Part shown: positions 24,973-33,205 of the stretch, one piece after another | How the letters are laid out: every line of letters begins with the position of its first letter | Position numbering within the stretch: the first letter of the stretch is position 1 | Assembly: GCA_017889845.1 (NCBI GenBank) | Contig: JAGGAJ010000002.1 | Span: 1 to 34,632, forward strand | Source: Deltaproteobacteria bacterium | Lineage (GTDB): Bacteria > Desulfobacterota > Deferrimicrobia > Deferrimicrobiales > Deferrimicrobiaceae | Direction of reading: 5' to 3' | Length of the DNA: 34,632 bases | Made by a program: the position numbers and the translations under genes | Notes under the pieces: model-generated | What the model saw: the letters and a program-made list of their open reading frames with translations, nothing else | The model's database searches: none | Told to the model about the DNA's origin: nothing

Positions 24973-25448
24973 CAGGGCTTGCCGCGGCGGTCGGCGGGCT
25001 CGGTGATGAGCGTCTTGATCTCCTCGACGAACTGGCTCACGTCCTTGAACTGCCGGTACACGGAGGCGAACCGCACATAGGCCACGTCGTCCACCGGGAG
25101 CAGCTTCGCCATTACCCGCTCCCCGATCCGGATCGAGGAGATCTCCTTCTCCGCCGACGCCTGGAACTCCATCTCCAGGGTGTCGACGAGGTGCTCGATG
25201 GTGGCGTAGCTGACGGGGCGCTTCTCGCACGCCTTGAGGATGCCGGTGAGGATCTTCTGCCGGTCGAACGGCTCGCGGCGGCCGTCCCGTTTGACCACCA
25301 GGGGAAGCTCCTCCTCGATCCGCTCGTAGGTGGTGAAGCGGCGCTGGCAGGAGAGGCACTCCCTCCTCCGCCGGATCACGTCGCCGTCCTTGCCCGCCCG
25401 GGAGTCGACCACCTTGTTGTCGTCGTGGCCGCACCGGGGACACCTCAC
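24972..25448 (-). CDS. nrdR: Transcriptional repressor NrdR
   Basis: A 158-residue NrdR, the ATP-cone repressor of ribonucleotide reductase genes. The N-terminal zinc ribbon has C3, C6, C31 and C34 (CPRCG and CLSCQRRFTTYER). The ATP-cone spans roughly 46-136 (VVKRDGRREPFDRQKILTG, ACEKRPV). It starts with GTG at 25448-25446 in a GTGA overlap with the comEB stop. Pairing with a dCMP deaminase gene fits a role in deoxynucleotide supply. No ribonucleotide reductase gene is in the window. Confidence 0.95.
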   Translation of the reverse strand: MRCPRCGHDDNKVVDSRAGKDGDVIRRRRECLSCQRRFTTYERIEEELPLVVKRDGRREPFDRQKILTGILKACEKRPVSYATIEHLVDTLEMEFQASAEKEISSIRIGERVMAKLLPVDDVAYVRFASVYRQFKDVSQFVEEIKTLITEPADRRGKP

Positions 25449-25915
25449 GGGGCAGGGTCTCCCATCCGCACCAGCTCCATCCCGACCTCCGAGAGCATCT
25501 CGCAGGTCAGCGCGTCGCTGTACCCCTCGATGTAGACCACGCGGCGCACCCCCGCGTTGATGAGCATCTTCGCGCAGATGATGCAAGGAAGGTTGGTGCA
25601 GTAGAGGACGGCGTCGCGGATCGACACGCCGTGGAAGGCTGCCTGGATGATGGCGTTCTGCTCCGCGTGCAACCCCCGGCACAGTTCGTGCCGCTCGCCG
25701 GACGGGACCTGGAGCCGATCCCGGAGGCACCCGGCCACATCGCAGTGGGTGACCCCGGATGGGACGCCGTTGTACCCCGTGGCCAGCAGGCGCCGGTCTT
25801 TCACCAGCACCGCGCCGACCGCCCGCCGCAGGCAGGAGGAACGCCTTGCGGCGAGCTTCGCCATGTCCATGAAATAGGTGTCCCAGTCCGGACGGGTCCG
25901 GGCTCCCGTAGTCAA
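25445..25915 (-). CDS. comEB: dCMP deaminase family protein (ComEB-like)
   Basis: A 156-residue zinc deaminase converting dCMP to dUMP for dTTP synthesis. Zinc and catalytic residues are present: H83 and E85 in LHAEQNAI, C111 and C114 in PCIIC. The early part RPDWDTYFMDMAKLAARRSSC is the family start pattern. The initiation codon is TTG at 25915-25913, 4 bp after the glyA stop, with AAGGGG about 8 nt upstream; the first ATG (residue 16) would cut into the conserved first helix. The glyA-comEB-nrdR order is typical of this lineage. Confidence 0.93.
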   Translation of the reverse strand: MTTGARTRPDWDTYFMDMAKLAARRSSCLRRAVGAVLVKDRRLLATGYNGVPSGVTHCDVAGCLRDRLQVPSGERHELCRGLHAEQNAIIQAAFHGVSIRDAVLYCTNLPCIICAKMLINAGVRRVVYIEGYSDALTCEMLSEVGMELVRMGDPAP

Positions 25916-25919
25916 GGGC

Positions 25920-27182
25920 TCACCCCTTCGCGTACTCCCCCAGGCGCGAGGCGTAGAGAGGGAAGGAGCCGCAGAGGGAGCGGACCTCCGACTCCACCCG
26001 CTTCTGTTCCGACGCGTCGGAAGGGCTGGCCAGCACGTCGGCGATCCAGTTGCCGATCCGTTCCATCTCCCGTTCCTTCATCCCGCGGGTGGTCAGCGCG
26101 GGCGTCCCGATGCGGATGCCGCTGGTGACGAAGGGGCTGCGCGTCTCGAAGGGGACGGTGTTCTTGTTGACCGTGATCCCCACCCGCTCCAGAGCCTCCT
26201 CCCCCTCTTTCCCCGTCAGCGGGGTGTCTTTCAGGTTCACGAGAAACAGGTGGTTGTCCGTCCCCCCGGACACCAGCCGATGGCCGCGGGAGAGGAGCGT
26301 CTTCGCCATCGCGGCGGCGTTCCGGAGGATCTGCGCCTGGTACTCCCGGAACGTGGGCTCCATCGCCTCCTTCAGCGCGACCGCCTTCGCAGCGATGACG
26401 TGCATCAGGGGGCCGCCCTGGATCCCGGGGAAGATGGCGGAGTTCAGCTTCTTCGCCATGTCCTCCCGGCACATGATCATCCCCGCGCGGGGGCCGCGCA
26501 GCGTCTTGTGGGTGGTGGTGGTCACGAACTCGCAGTGCGGCACGGGGGTGGGGTGCAGCCCGACGGCGACCATCCCCGCGACGTGTGCGATGTCCGCCAT
26601 CACCATGCATCCCGCCTCGTCGGCGATCTGGCGGAACGCCCGGAAGTCGATGGTCCGGGGATACGCGGAGGCGCCCACCACGATCAGCTTCGGCCTGTGC
26701 TTGAGGGCCAGGTCGCGGACCTGGTCGTAGTCGATCGTCTCCGTGTCCTCCCGCACGCCGTAGGGCACCACGTTGAAGAGCTTCCCCGAGAAGTTCACGG
26801 GGCTCCCGTGGGTCAGGTGCCCCCCGTGCGAGAGGTTCATCCCGAGCATGGTGTCCCCCGGGTTCATCACGGAGAGGTAGACGGCCATGTTCGCCTGGGA
26901 GCCGGAGTGGGGCTGGACGTTTACGTGGTCGGCGCCGAAGATCTTCTTCGCCCGCTCGATGGCCAGCGATTCCGCCATGTCCACGAACTCGCAGCCGCCG
27001 TAATACCGCTTTCCGGGATAACCCTCGGCGTACTTGTTCGTCAGGACGGAGCCCGTGGCCTCCAGAACCGCCTCGCTCACAAAGTTCTCGGAGGCGATCA
27101 GCTCGAGGCGGTACGCCTGCCGCTCGGTCTCCTTGCGGATGATCTCGTGGATCTCGGGATCGATGACCTTCAGGTATGACAT
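25920..27182 (-). CDS. glyA: Serine hydroxymethyltransferase
   Basis: A 420-residue PLP enzyme interconverting serine and glycine with transfer of a one-carbon unit to tetrahydrofolate. The PLP lysine is K226 in TTTTHKTLRGPR; other signatures are LIASENFVS, YAEGYPGKRYYGG, QPHSGSQAN and MADIAHVAG. Two starts compete. GTG at 27188 overlaps the rpiB stop as GTGA but is only one base from AAGGAG (27195-27190). ATG at 27182 lies 7 nt from that site, so I prefer it. It belongs to the fab-rpiB-glyA run. Confidence 0.97.
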   Translation of the reverse strand: MSYLKVIDPEIHEIIRKETERQAYRLELIASENFVSEAVLEATGSVLTNKYAEGYPGKRYYGGCEFVDMAESLAIERAKKIFGADHVNVQPHSGSQANMAVYLSVMNPGDTMLGMNLSHGGHLTHGSPVNFSGKLFNVVPYGVREDTETIDYDQVRDLALKHRPKLIVVGASAYPRTIDFRAFRQIADEAGCMVMADIAHVAGMVAVGLHPTPVPHCEFVTTTTHKTLRGPRAGMIMCREDMAKKLNSAIFPGIQGGPLMHVIAAKAVALKEAMEPTFREYQAQILRNAAAMAKTLLSRGHRLVSGGTDNHLFLVNLKDTPLTGKEGEEALERVGITVNKNTVPFETRSPFVTSGIRIGTPALTTRGMKEREMERIGNWIADVLASPSDASEQKRVESEVRSLCGSFPLYASRLGEYAKG

Positions 27183-27184
27183 GC

Positions 27185-27682
27185 TCACGCTCCTTGTCCC
27201 TCCGGACCCGGCCCGTGCCCGGTCGAATTTTTCCTCTCGATGTCCCGGATCTTGGAAAGGCGCCCCCCGTGCCGTCCTCCCTCGAAATCTTCCGTGAGGA
27301 AGATCCGGAGCCGCCGGACGGCGTCCTCGGGGGTCATGGTGCGCGCCCCGAACACCGCGACGTTGGCGTCGTTGTGCTGCCGCGCGAGCCGCGCCGACGC
27401 GTCGTCGTAAAGGACGGCCGCGCGGACGCCCGCGAACTTGTTGGCGGTCATCGCCATTCCGAGGCCCGTGCCGCAGACCAGCACGCCCGCTTCCGCCGTG
27501 CCGCCGGAGACCCGGCCAGCCACCGCCGCGGCGAAGTCGGGGTAGTCCACCGACGCCGTGGACCCCGTGCCGAGGTCCTCTGCATCGATCCCCATTTCCG
27601 CGAGCGCTTCCCGCAGGTGCCGCTTCATCTCCACGCCCGCGTGGTCGGAGGCAAGGACGATCCGGCGGGGCGGGGCCGCCAA
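27185..27682 (-). CDS. rpiB: Ribose-5-phosphate isomerase B
   Basis: A 165-residue RpiB/LacA-type isomerase interconverting ribose 5-phosphate and ribulose 5-phosphate. Signatures: ASDHAGVEMK at 11-20, the catalytic C70 in VCGTGLGMAMTANK and H103 in RQHNDAN. The best start is TTG at 27682-27680, 4 bp after the fabF stop with GAGGG 8 nt upstream; longer readings run back into fabF with no family similarity. The C-terminus is about 15 residues longer than E. coli RpiB, basic and disordered in appearance. Confidence 0.93.
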   Translation of the reverse strand: MAAPPRRIVLASDHAGVEMKRHLREALAEMGIDAEDLGTGSTASVDYPDFAAAVAGRVSGGTAEAGVLVCGTGLGMAMTANKFAGVRAAVLYDDASARLARQHNDANVAVFGARTMTPEDAVRRLRIFLTEDFEGGRHGGRLSKIRDIERKNSTGHGPGPEGQGA

Positions 27683-27686
27683 GGGG

Positions 27687-28928
27687 TTATCCCTCGAACC
27701 GGCCGAACAGCAGGACGGAGTTCGTGCCCCCGAACCCGAATGAGTTCGACAGTGCATACCGGATCGGCCGGCGGCGCGCCGTATTCGGCACGTAGTCCAG
27801 GTCGCACTCGGGGTCCGGGGTGGTGTAGTTGATCGTCGGGGGGATCACCCCCTCCTGCAGCGCCAGGACGCAGAACATCGCCTCGACCGCCCCCGCCGCC
27901 CCCAGGAGGTGCCCCGTCATCGACTTGGTCGAACTGACGGCGATCCCCTTCGCGCGCTCCCCGAAGACGGCCTTGATCGCCATCGTCTCGAAGAGGTCGT
28001 TGTACGGAGTGGAGGTGCCGTGCGCGTTGACGTAATCCACCGCGCCGGCTTCCACGCGGCCGTCGGCGAGCGCGGCGGCCATCGCGCGGGCCGCCCCCTC
28101 ACCCCCGGGCGCGGGCGCGGTGACGTGGTGGGCGTCCGCCGACGCCCCGTACCCGCACAGTTCGGCGTAGATCTTCGCCCCCCGCCTCCGCGCGTGTTCG
28201 AGTTCCTCGAGGATCAGGATCGCCGCACCCTCCCCCATCACGAATCCGTCCCGGTCCCTGTCGAACGGCCGGGAGGCCGCCGCGGGATCGTCGTTCCGCG
28301 TGGAGAGCGCCTTCATCGAGCAGAATCCGCCCAGCGCCATGGGGGTGATCGTGGCCTCCGTTCCCCCGCCGATCACCACGTCGCAGACGCCGGAACGGAT
28401 CACGTGGAGGGCCTCCCCGATCGCGTGGCTCGACGCCGCGCACGCCGTGGTCGTGGAGATGTTGGGCCCCTTGGCCCCGTACCGCATCGCGATGTGGCCC
28501 GGGGCGAGGTTGGAGATGAGCATCGGGATGAAGAACGGGCTGATCTTCCTCGCCCCTCCCTCCAGGAGGTATGCCTTGTGGTATCGCTCCAGGGTGGAGA
28601 GGCCGCCCAGTCCGGTGCCCACGTAGACGCCGACCCGGGGCGCGAGGCCCTCGTCGATCGAGAGGTCCGAATCCGCGAGGGCCATGTGCGCGGACGCCAT
28701 CGCGTAGTGGATGAACGGGTCCATCCGCTTGATCTCTTTCCGGTCGATGAACTCCTCCGGGTGGAATCCCTTCACCTCGGCCGCGATGGTGGTGGAGAAC
28801 TCCTTCGCGTCGAACCGCGTGATGGGCCCCATGCCGGATACCCCGTCGAGCACCGCCTCCCAGGAGGGCCGGGCGCCCACCCCGAGGGGGGTCACCGCCC
28901 CCAGCCCCGTGACAACCACTCTGCGCAT
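27687..28928 (-). CDS. fabF: Beta-ketoacyl-ACP synthase II
   Basis: A 413-residue condensing enzyme elongating acyl-ACP with malonyl-ACP. The Cys-His-His triad is visible: C163 (TACAASSHA), H303 (NAHGTSTPYND) and H340 (SMTGHLLGAAGA). The ending SNSFGFGGTNSVLLF is typical. The start ATG at 28928 has GGAAGGAA about 6 nt upstream. A GC-rich hairpin lies in the 49-bp gap after acpP, which may lower expression relative to acpP. Confidence 0.97.
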   Translation of the reverse strand: MRRVVVTGLGAVTPLGVGARPSWEAVLDGVSGMGPITRFDAKEFSTTIAAEVKGFHPEEFIDRKEIKRMDPFIHYAMASAHMALADSDLSIDEGLAPRVGVYVGTGLGGLSTLERYHKAYLLEGGARKISPFFIPMLISNLAPGHIAMRYGAKGPNISTTTACAASSHAIGEALHVIRSGVCDVVIGGGTEATITPMALGGFCSMKALSTRNDDPAAASRPFDRDRDGFVMGEGAAILILEELEHARRRGAKIYAELCGYGASADAHHVTAPAPGGEGAARAMAAALADGRVEAGAVDYVNAHGTSTPYNDLFETMAIKAVFGERAKGIAVSSTKSMTGHLLGAAGAVEAMFCVLALQEGVIPPTINYTTPDPECDLDYVPNTARRRPIRYALSNSFGFGGTNSVLLFGRFEG

Positions 28929-28945
28929 GCTGTTCCTTCCGCCCG

Positions 28946-28965
28946 CGCGCCTTCCCCGAGGCGCG
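28946..28965 (-). terminator. Hairpin between acpP and fabF (possible attenuator)
   Basis: CGCGCCT (28946-28952) and AGGCGCG (28959-28965) form a 7-bp all-but-one GC stem with a 6-nt loop. There is no U-run after it on the minus strand, so full termination is unlikely. A partial block or 3'-end protection of the acpP message would fit the high demand for acyl carrier protein. Confidence 0.4.
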
Positions 28966-28977
28966 GCGGGCTCCGCC

Positions 28978-29211
28978 CTATTTCTTGTGCGTGGCGATGT
29001 ACTGGATGACGTCGTTGACCGTCTTGATCTTCTCGGCTTCCTCGTCGGGGATCTCGATCCCGAACTCCTCCTCCATCTTCATCACGAGCTCCACGATGTC
29101 GAGGGAGTCGGCACCCAGGTCGTCGATGAACGACGCCTCGTTGGTGACCTCGTTCACGTCCCGTTCCAGCTGCTCCGCCACGATCTCCCGTACCCTCTTG
29201 TCGATCGACAT
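28978..29211 (-). CDS. acpP: Acyl carrier protein
   Basis: A 77-residue acidic carrier of growing acyl chains; the phosphopantetheine is attached to S36 in the DSL motif (DDLGADSLDIVELVM). Length, charge and the VNDVIQYI helix are standard. The ATG at 29211 is preceded by a purine-rich leader with GGGAGGA about 7 nt upstream, a strong ribosome site. A TATACT hexamer (29238-29233) in the 30-bp gap after fabG resembles a -10 box, but no good -35 is found at 17 bp, so an internal promoter is only a possibility. Confidence 0.97.
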   Translation of the reverse strand: MSIDKRVREIVAEQLERDVNEVTNEASFIDDLGADSLDIVELVMKMEEEFGIEIPDEEAEKIKTVNDVIQYIATHKK

Positions 29212-29241
29212 TCCGGATCCTCCCTTCCTCTTAGTATACGC

Positions 29242-29985
29242 TCACATGTACATCCCGCCGTTGATGCCGATCACCTGCCCCGTGATGTACGAGGAGGCGT
29301 CGGAGGCGAGAAAGAGTGCGAGTTCCGCCACTTCCGCGGGCTCCGCGAAGCGGCCGAGCGGGATCTGGGAAAGGAACCCCTTCTGGACCGCCTCGGGCAG
29401 CCCCGCGGTCATCGCCGTGCGGATGAATCCGGGCGCGATCGCGTTGACCGTGATGTTCCGCGCCGCGAGCTCTCGGGCGGTCGCCTTCGTGAACCCGATG
29501 ATCCCCGCCTTCGCAGCCGCGTAGTTCGACTGCCCGGCGTTCCCCATCATCCCGACGACGGAGCTGATGTTGATCACCCTGCCGTACCGCTGCTTCATCA
29601 TGTGGCGGGTGACCGTCTTGGTGAGGAGATACGTCCCCTTGAGGTTGACGCGGACGACGGCGTCGAACTCCTCCTCCGACATCCGCAGCAGGAGATTGTC
29701 CCGGGTGATCCCCGCGTTGTTGACCAGGATGTCGATTTTCCCCTGCGCCTCAAGGATGTTCTTCACCCCGACATCGACCTGCGCGGGGTCGCTCACGTCG
29801 AACATCTCCACCATCCCCTTGCCGCCGGCGGCCGTCAGGGCGGCCAGGGTCTCCCGGGCGCCGGCGTCGCTCCCGACGTCGCTGACGACGACGGTCGCCC
29901 CTTCCGCGCAGAACGCCAAGGCGATCGCGCGGCCGATCCCGCGCGCCGAGCCCGTGACCAGCGCCACCTTCCCGGAAAGCCGCAT
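29242..29985 (-). CDS. fabG: 3-oxoacyl-ACP reductase
   Basis: A 247-residue short-chain dehydrogenase reducing 3-oxoacyl-ACP with NADPH. The nucleotide motif is TGSARGIGRA (11-20), then NNAG near 89-92, and the catalytic S142, Y155 and K159 (GQSNYAAAKAG). The C-terminus DASSYITGQVIGINGGMYM is typical. I chose ATG at 29985 because it gives the family length; in-frame ATGs at 30000 and 30012 would add 5 or 9 atypical residues. The GGGAGG run touching the ATG makes the exact start uncertain. Confidence 0.95.
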   Translation of the reverse strand: MRLSGKVALVTGSARGIGRAIALAFCAEGATVVVSDVGSDAGARETLAALTAAGGKGMVEMFDVSDPAQVDVGVKNILEAQGKIDILVNNAGITRDNLLLRMSEEEFDAVVRVNLKGTYLLTKTVTRHMMKQRYGRVINISSVVGMMGNAGQSNYAAAKAGIIGFTKATARELAARNITVNAIAPGFIRTAMTAGLPEAVQKGFLSQIPLGRFAEPAEVAELALFLASDASSYITGQVIGINGGMYM

Positions 29986-30018
29986 CCTCCCACCCCCCAT
30001 CCCGAAAGTCATACCTTC

Positions 30019-30034
30019 AACGGCGAGCGCCGTT
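30019..30034. repeat. Small hairpin between fabD and fabG
   Basis: AACGGC, a 4-nt loop and GCCGTT form a perfect 6-bp stem (7-bp arms if the centre is counted as two bases). It lies in the 61-bp gap between the fabD stop and the preferred fabG start. No U-run follows, so it is not a terminator; it may process or stabilise the transcript. Confidence 0.4.
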
Positions 30035-30046
30035 CAAGGGGTATTT

Positions 30047-30979
30047 TCACCCGAGCAGCGCCTGCACGGCATCCAGTTCGGCCGGGGCGCAGAACGCCGC
30101 CGTCGGCGCATCCTTATCGATGCGGCGGACGAGGCCGGAGAGAACCTTCCCCGGCCCTACCTCGAGGAAAGAGGCCGCCCCCGATCCCCTCATTTCCCGG
30201 ACTGACTCATCCCACCGGACGGGTTCCGTGATCTGCCGGACCAGGACCTCCGCCACCCGGTCCCCGGCGCCGTACGCCCTGGCCGTCACGTTCGCCACGA
30301 CGGGGAACCGGAAGGCCCCCTGCGGGACGGCGCACAGCTCGGGGGCGAGGCGTTCCGCAGCTGGGCCCATCAGGGCGCAGTGGAACGGGGCGCTGACGGG
30401 GAGGGGCAGGGCGCGCTTCGCCCCGAACGCCTTCGCCGCCTCGCACGCCGCCGCGACCGCCTTCGCCGCTCCCGAGATGACGATCTGGTCCCCGCCGTTG
30501 AAGTTCGCCGGCGACACCACGCCGTGGACGGAAGCCCGGCGGCACGCCGCTCCCACCCCTTCCGGGGAGAGCCCGATGATCGCCGCCATCGCCCCCTCGC
30601 CCACGGGGACGGCTTCCTGCATGTACCTCCCGCGGGAACGCAGGACCCGCACCGCGTCCCGCAAGGGGAGGACCCCCGACGCGACCAGCGCGGAATATTC
30701 CCCCAGGGAGTGTCCCGCGGCGCACGCCGGCTGGATCCCCGTTTCCGCCGAAAGGACCCGGAAGGCGGCCACGCTCACCGTGAAGATGGCGGGCTGGGTG
30801 TTCTCCGTCAGCCGCAGTTCCTCCTCCGTCCCCCGGAAGCAGAGCGCGGCGACGTCCTGCGAGAGGGCGTCGGACGCCTCCTGGAACACCTCCCGCGCCG
30901 CGGCGTACGCGTCGTGCAGTTCCCTCCCCATCCCCGGGAACTGCGACGCCTGCCCGGGAAACAGCAGCGCGACCGCCAT
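30047..30979 (-). CDS. fabD: Malonyl-CoA:ACP transacylase
   Basis: A 310-residue acyltransferase that loads malonate onto ACP. The N-terminus LLFPGQASQFPGMG, the nucleophile S91 in GHSLGEYSALVA and the catalytic H200 in SAPFHCALM are all present. It begins with ATG at 30979 directly after a run of eight G (ribosome site GGGG), 9 bp after the fabH stop. It precedes fabG in the standard fabHDG-acpP-fabF order. Confidence 0.97.
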   Translation of the reverse strand: MAVALLFPGQASQFPGMGRELHDAYAAAREVFQEASDALSQDVAALCFRGTEEELRLTENTQPAIFTVSVAAFRVLSAETGIQPACAAGHSLGEYSALVASGVLPLRDAVRVLRSRGRYMQEAVPVGEGAMAAIIGLSPEGVGAACRRASVHGVVSPANFNGGDQIVISGAAKAVAAACEAAKAFGAKRALPLPVSAPFHCALMGPAAERLAPELCAVPQGAFRFPVVANVTARAYGAGDRVAEVLVRQITEPVRWDESVREMRGSGAASFLEVGPGKVLSGLVRRIDKDAPTAAFCAPAELDAVQALLG

Positions 30980-30988
30980 CGCCCCCCC

Positions 30989-31966
30989 CTACATCCGGAT
31001 CAGCGCGGAGCCCCACGTCAGGCCTGCGCCGAACGCCACCAGCAGGACGAGGTCTCCGGGGCGGATCCGCCCCTGCGCCTTCGCCTCCGCGAGAGCGATG
31101 GGGACGGAAGCCGCCGACGTGTTCCCATAGCGCTCCAGGTTCACGAACACCCGGTCCGGCGTCACCCCGAGACGTTTCCCCACGGCGCTCACGATCCGCA
31201 GGTTCGCCTGGTGGGGGATGAACAGCGCCACGTCGTCGATCGTGCACCCGTTGTGGGCGAGGGCCTTCTGGGCCACATCTACCATCTTGGTCACGGCGTG
31301 TTTGAACGTCTCGTTCCCCTGCATGCGGATGTAGATCATCCGGCGCGAGATCAGGTCCGGCGTCAGGGGGTTCACCGTTCCCCCGCCGGGACAGTGGATC
31401 AGCTCCCACAGGTTTCCGTCCGAATGGAGGTGGCAGGAGAGGACCCCATCCCCCTCGGGGCATTCGGCCAGCACCACCGCACCGCTGCCGTCCCCGAACA
31501 GGATGCACGTCGCGCGGTCCGTGTAGTCGGTGACCGAGGAGAGGATCTCGGACCCCAGCACCAGCGCCTTCCTCCCGCGGCCCGCCCGGATCAGGGCATC
31601 GGCCACGGAGAGGGCGTAGATAAATCCGGAGCACGCCGCGTTGAGGTCCAGCGCGAAGGCGTTCCGCGCCCCCAGCTTCTTCTGGATGAAACAGGCGGTG
31701 GAAGGGAGGGGCATGTCCGGGGTGCAGGTCCCGACGACGATCAGGTCGATGTCCTCCGCCCGGACCCCGGCGTCGGCGAGCGCCTTCTGCGACGCGAGAA
31801 ACCCCATGTCCGAGTTCGCAGCGCCCAGCTCCGCGATGCGGCGGGACTTGATCCCCGTCCGCTCCATGATCCAGCTGTCGCTGGTCTCGACCAGTTTCTC
31901 CAGGTCCTGGTTCGTCATCTTCTTCGGGGGGGCGTACATCCCGAGCCCCACGATCTTCGACGCCAC
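30989..31966 (-). CDS. fabH: Beta-ketoacyl-ACP synthase III
   Basis: A 325-residue initiating condensing enzyme using acetyl-CoA (or branched acyl-CoA) and malonyl-ACP. The triad is C112 (LNAACSGF), H252 (IPHQANLRI) and N282 (ERYGNTSAAS). The glycine-rich ending FGAGLTWGSALIRM is typical. The start is GTG at 31966-31964 with AGGAGGG 4 nt upstream, 17 bp after plsX. Confidence 0.97.
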   Translation of the reverse strand: MASKIVGLGMYAPPKKMTNQDLEKLVETSDSWIMERTGIKSRRIAELGAANSDMGFLASQKALADAGVRAEDIDLIVVGTCTPDMPLPSTACFIQKKLGARNAFALDLNAACSGFIYALSVADALIRAGRGRKALVLGSEILSSVTDYTDRATCILFGDGSGAVVLAECPEGDGVLSCHLHSDGNLWELIHCPGGGTVNPLTPDLISRRMIYIRMQGNETFKHAVTKMVDVAQKALAHNGCTIDDVALFIPHQANLRIVSAVGKRLGVTPDRVFVNLERYGNTSAASVPIALAEAKAQGRIRPGDLVLLVAFGAGLTWGSALIRM

Positions 31967-31983
31967 GATTCCCTCCTCCCCTC

Positions 31984-33003
31984 CTACAGTCTCGCCGCTT
32001 CGCCGGCGATGTGCCCGCGGGACGCGATCGAGCGGGCGATCTCCTCGTCCACCTCGAACCGCGCGAGGGACCCGGCGGCGCGGATCCCGTTCATGATCGC
32101 ACGTTCCCCGGACGATCCGTGACAGATGACGATCCCTCCCCGTACCCCGAGCAGGGGGGCGCCCCCGTACTCCTCGTAGTCCAGCTTGTTCTTCACGCCC
32201 CGGATCGCCCCCCCGGCGAGCATCGCCCCCAGCCTGGCCATGGTGGATTTCCCGATTTCGTTCTTTAGGAACTGGCCGAGGGCCTGCGCCATCCCCTCCA
32301 TCGTCTTGAGCGCCACGTTGCCGACGAAGCCGTCGCAGACGAAGACGTCGGCCTTCCCCGCGAAGAAGTCCCGCCCCTCCACGTTCCCGATGAACCGCAG
32401 CCCCGTGCGGCGGAAGAGTTCACCCGTGTCGCGGGTCAGGTCGGTCCCTTTCAGCTCTTCCTCGCCGATGCTGACCACGCCGATGCGGGGGCGGTGAATC
32501 CCGAGGATCTTCCGCGCGTACGCCTCCCCCATGTACCCGAACTGGAGGAGGTGGGCCGGCTTGCAGTCCACGTTGGCGCCGGCGTCGATGAGGACCACGG
32601 GGCCGTGGGGCGTGGGGATGGTTGCGGTGATCGCGGGGCGGTCGACGCCCCGGATCTTCTTCATGATGATGAGCCCCCCCGCCATCACCGCGCCGGAGTT
32701 CCCCGCGCTGACGAAGGAGGCGGCCTTTCCCTCCCGGACCAGGGAGAGCCCCACCCGGATCGAGGAGTCCCGTTTCTTCCGGAGCGCGAGGACGGGGACC
32801 TCGCTCATCTCCACGACCTCGGAGGCGTGCACGATCTCGATGTCCGCGCCCACGGGCTCCGCCCCCCGTAGCTCCGCGCGGACGCGGTCTTCCTGACCCA
32901 CGAGGAGCAGGGAGAGGCCGTATTCCCGCGACGCCCGGATCGCCCCCCGGACGATCTCCCGCGGCGCGTTATCCCCCCCCATGGCATCCACGGCGATCTT
33001 CAT
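31984..33003 (-). CDS. plsX: Phosphate acyltransferase PlsX
   Basis: A 339-residue enzyme making acyl-phosphate from acyl-ACP, the acyl donor for glycerol-3-phosphate acylation by PlsY. Signatures: IAVDAMGGDNAP at the start, SAGNSGAVMAGG near 115, NVEGRDFFAGKADVFVCDGFVGNV and EEYGGAPLLGV. It is peripherally membrane-associated in known members. The ATG at 33003 follows rpmF by 16 bp with only a weak ribosome site (CCCTCC context), so coupling to rpmF translation is possible. The rpmF-plsX-fabH order is highly conserved. Confidence 0.97.
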   Translation of the reverse strand: MKIAVDAMGGDNAPREIVRGAIRASREYGLSLLLVGQEDRVRAELRGAEPVGADIEIVHASEVVEMSEVPVLALRKKRDSSIRVGLSLVREGKAASFVSAGNSGAVMAGGLIIMKKIRGVDRPAITATIPTPHGPVVLIDAGANVDCKPAHLLQFGYMGEAYARKILGIHRPRIGVVSIGEEELKGTDLTRDTGELFRRTGLRFIGNVEGRDFFAGKADVFVCDGFVGNVALKTMEGMAQALGQFLKNEIGKSTMARLGAMLAGGAIRGVKNKLDYEEYGGAPLLGVRGGIVICHGSSGERAIMNGIRAAGSLARFEVDEEIARSIASRGHIAGEAARL

Positions 33004-33019
33004 CGGTGGAGGGATGGGA

Positions 33020-33202
33020 TCAGGCTTCGGACTTGGCGATGACTTCCCGGCCTTTGTAGGTCCCGCACGTAGGGCACACGGCGTGGGGCCGCTTGATCGA
33101 CTTGCACTGCGGGCAGATGCTCACGGCCGGCTGGGACAGCTTCTTGTGGGTTCGCCGCTTGTCCCGGCGGCACTTCGACCCGCGTCGTTTCGGGTTCGGC
33201 AT
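33020..33202 (-). CDS. rpmF: Large ribosomal subunit protein bL32
   Basis: A 60-residue basic 50S protein. It starts MPNPKRRGSKCRRDKRRTHKK and keeps all four zinc-ribbon cysteines (C30, C33, C43, C46; CPQC and CPTCG), i.e. the zinc-binding form. The ATG at 33202 follows the yceD stop by 3 bp. yceD-rpmF-plsX is a common operon start, linking ribosome and membrane synthesis. Confidence 0.97.
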   Translation of the reverse strand: MPNPKRRGSKCRRDKRRTHKKLSQPAVSICPQCKSIKRPHAVCPTCGTYKGREVIAKSEA

Positions 33203-33205
33203 GGT

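Noticed and set aside
24973..25448. FMN riboswitch upstream of ribD
   Set aside because: ribD overlaps nrdR by one base, so there is no leader in which a riboswitch could lie. I saw none of the conserved RFN helices elsewhere in the rib region.
27183..27188. GTG at 27188 as the glyA start
   Set aside because: It is only one base from AAGGAG, whereas the ATG six bases downstream has the ideal 7-nt spacing.
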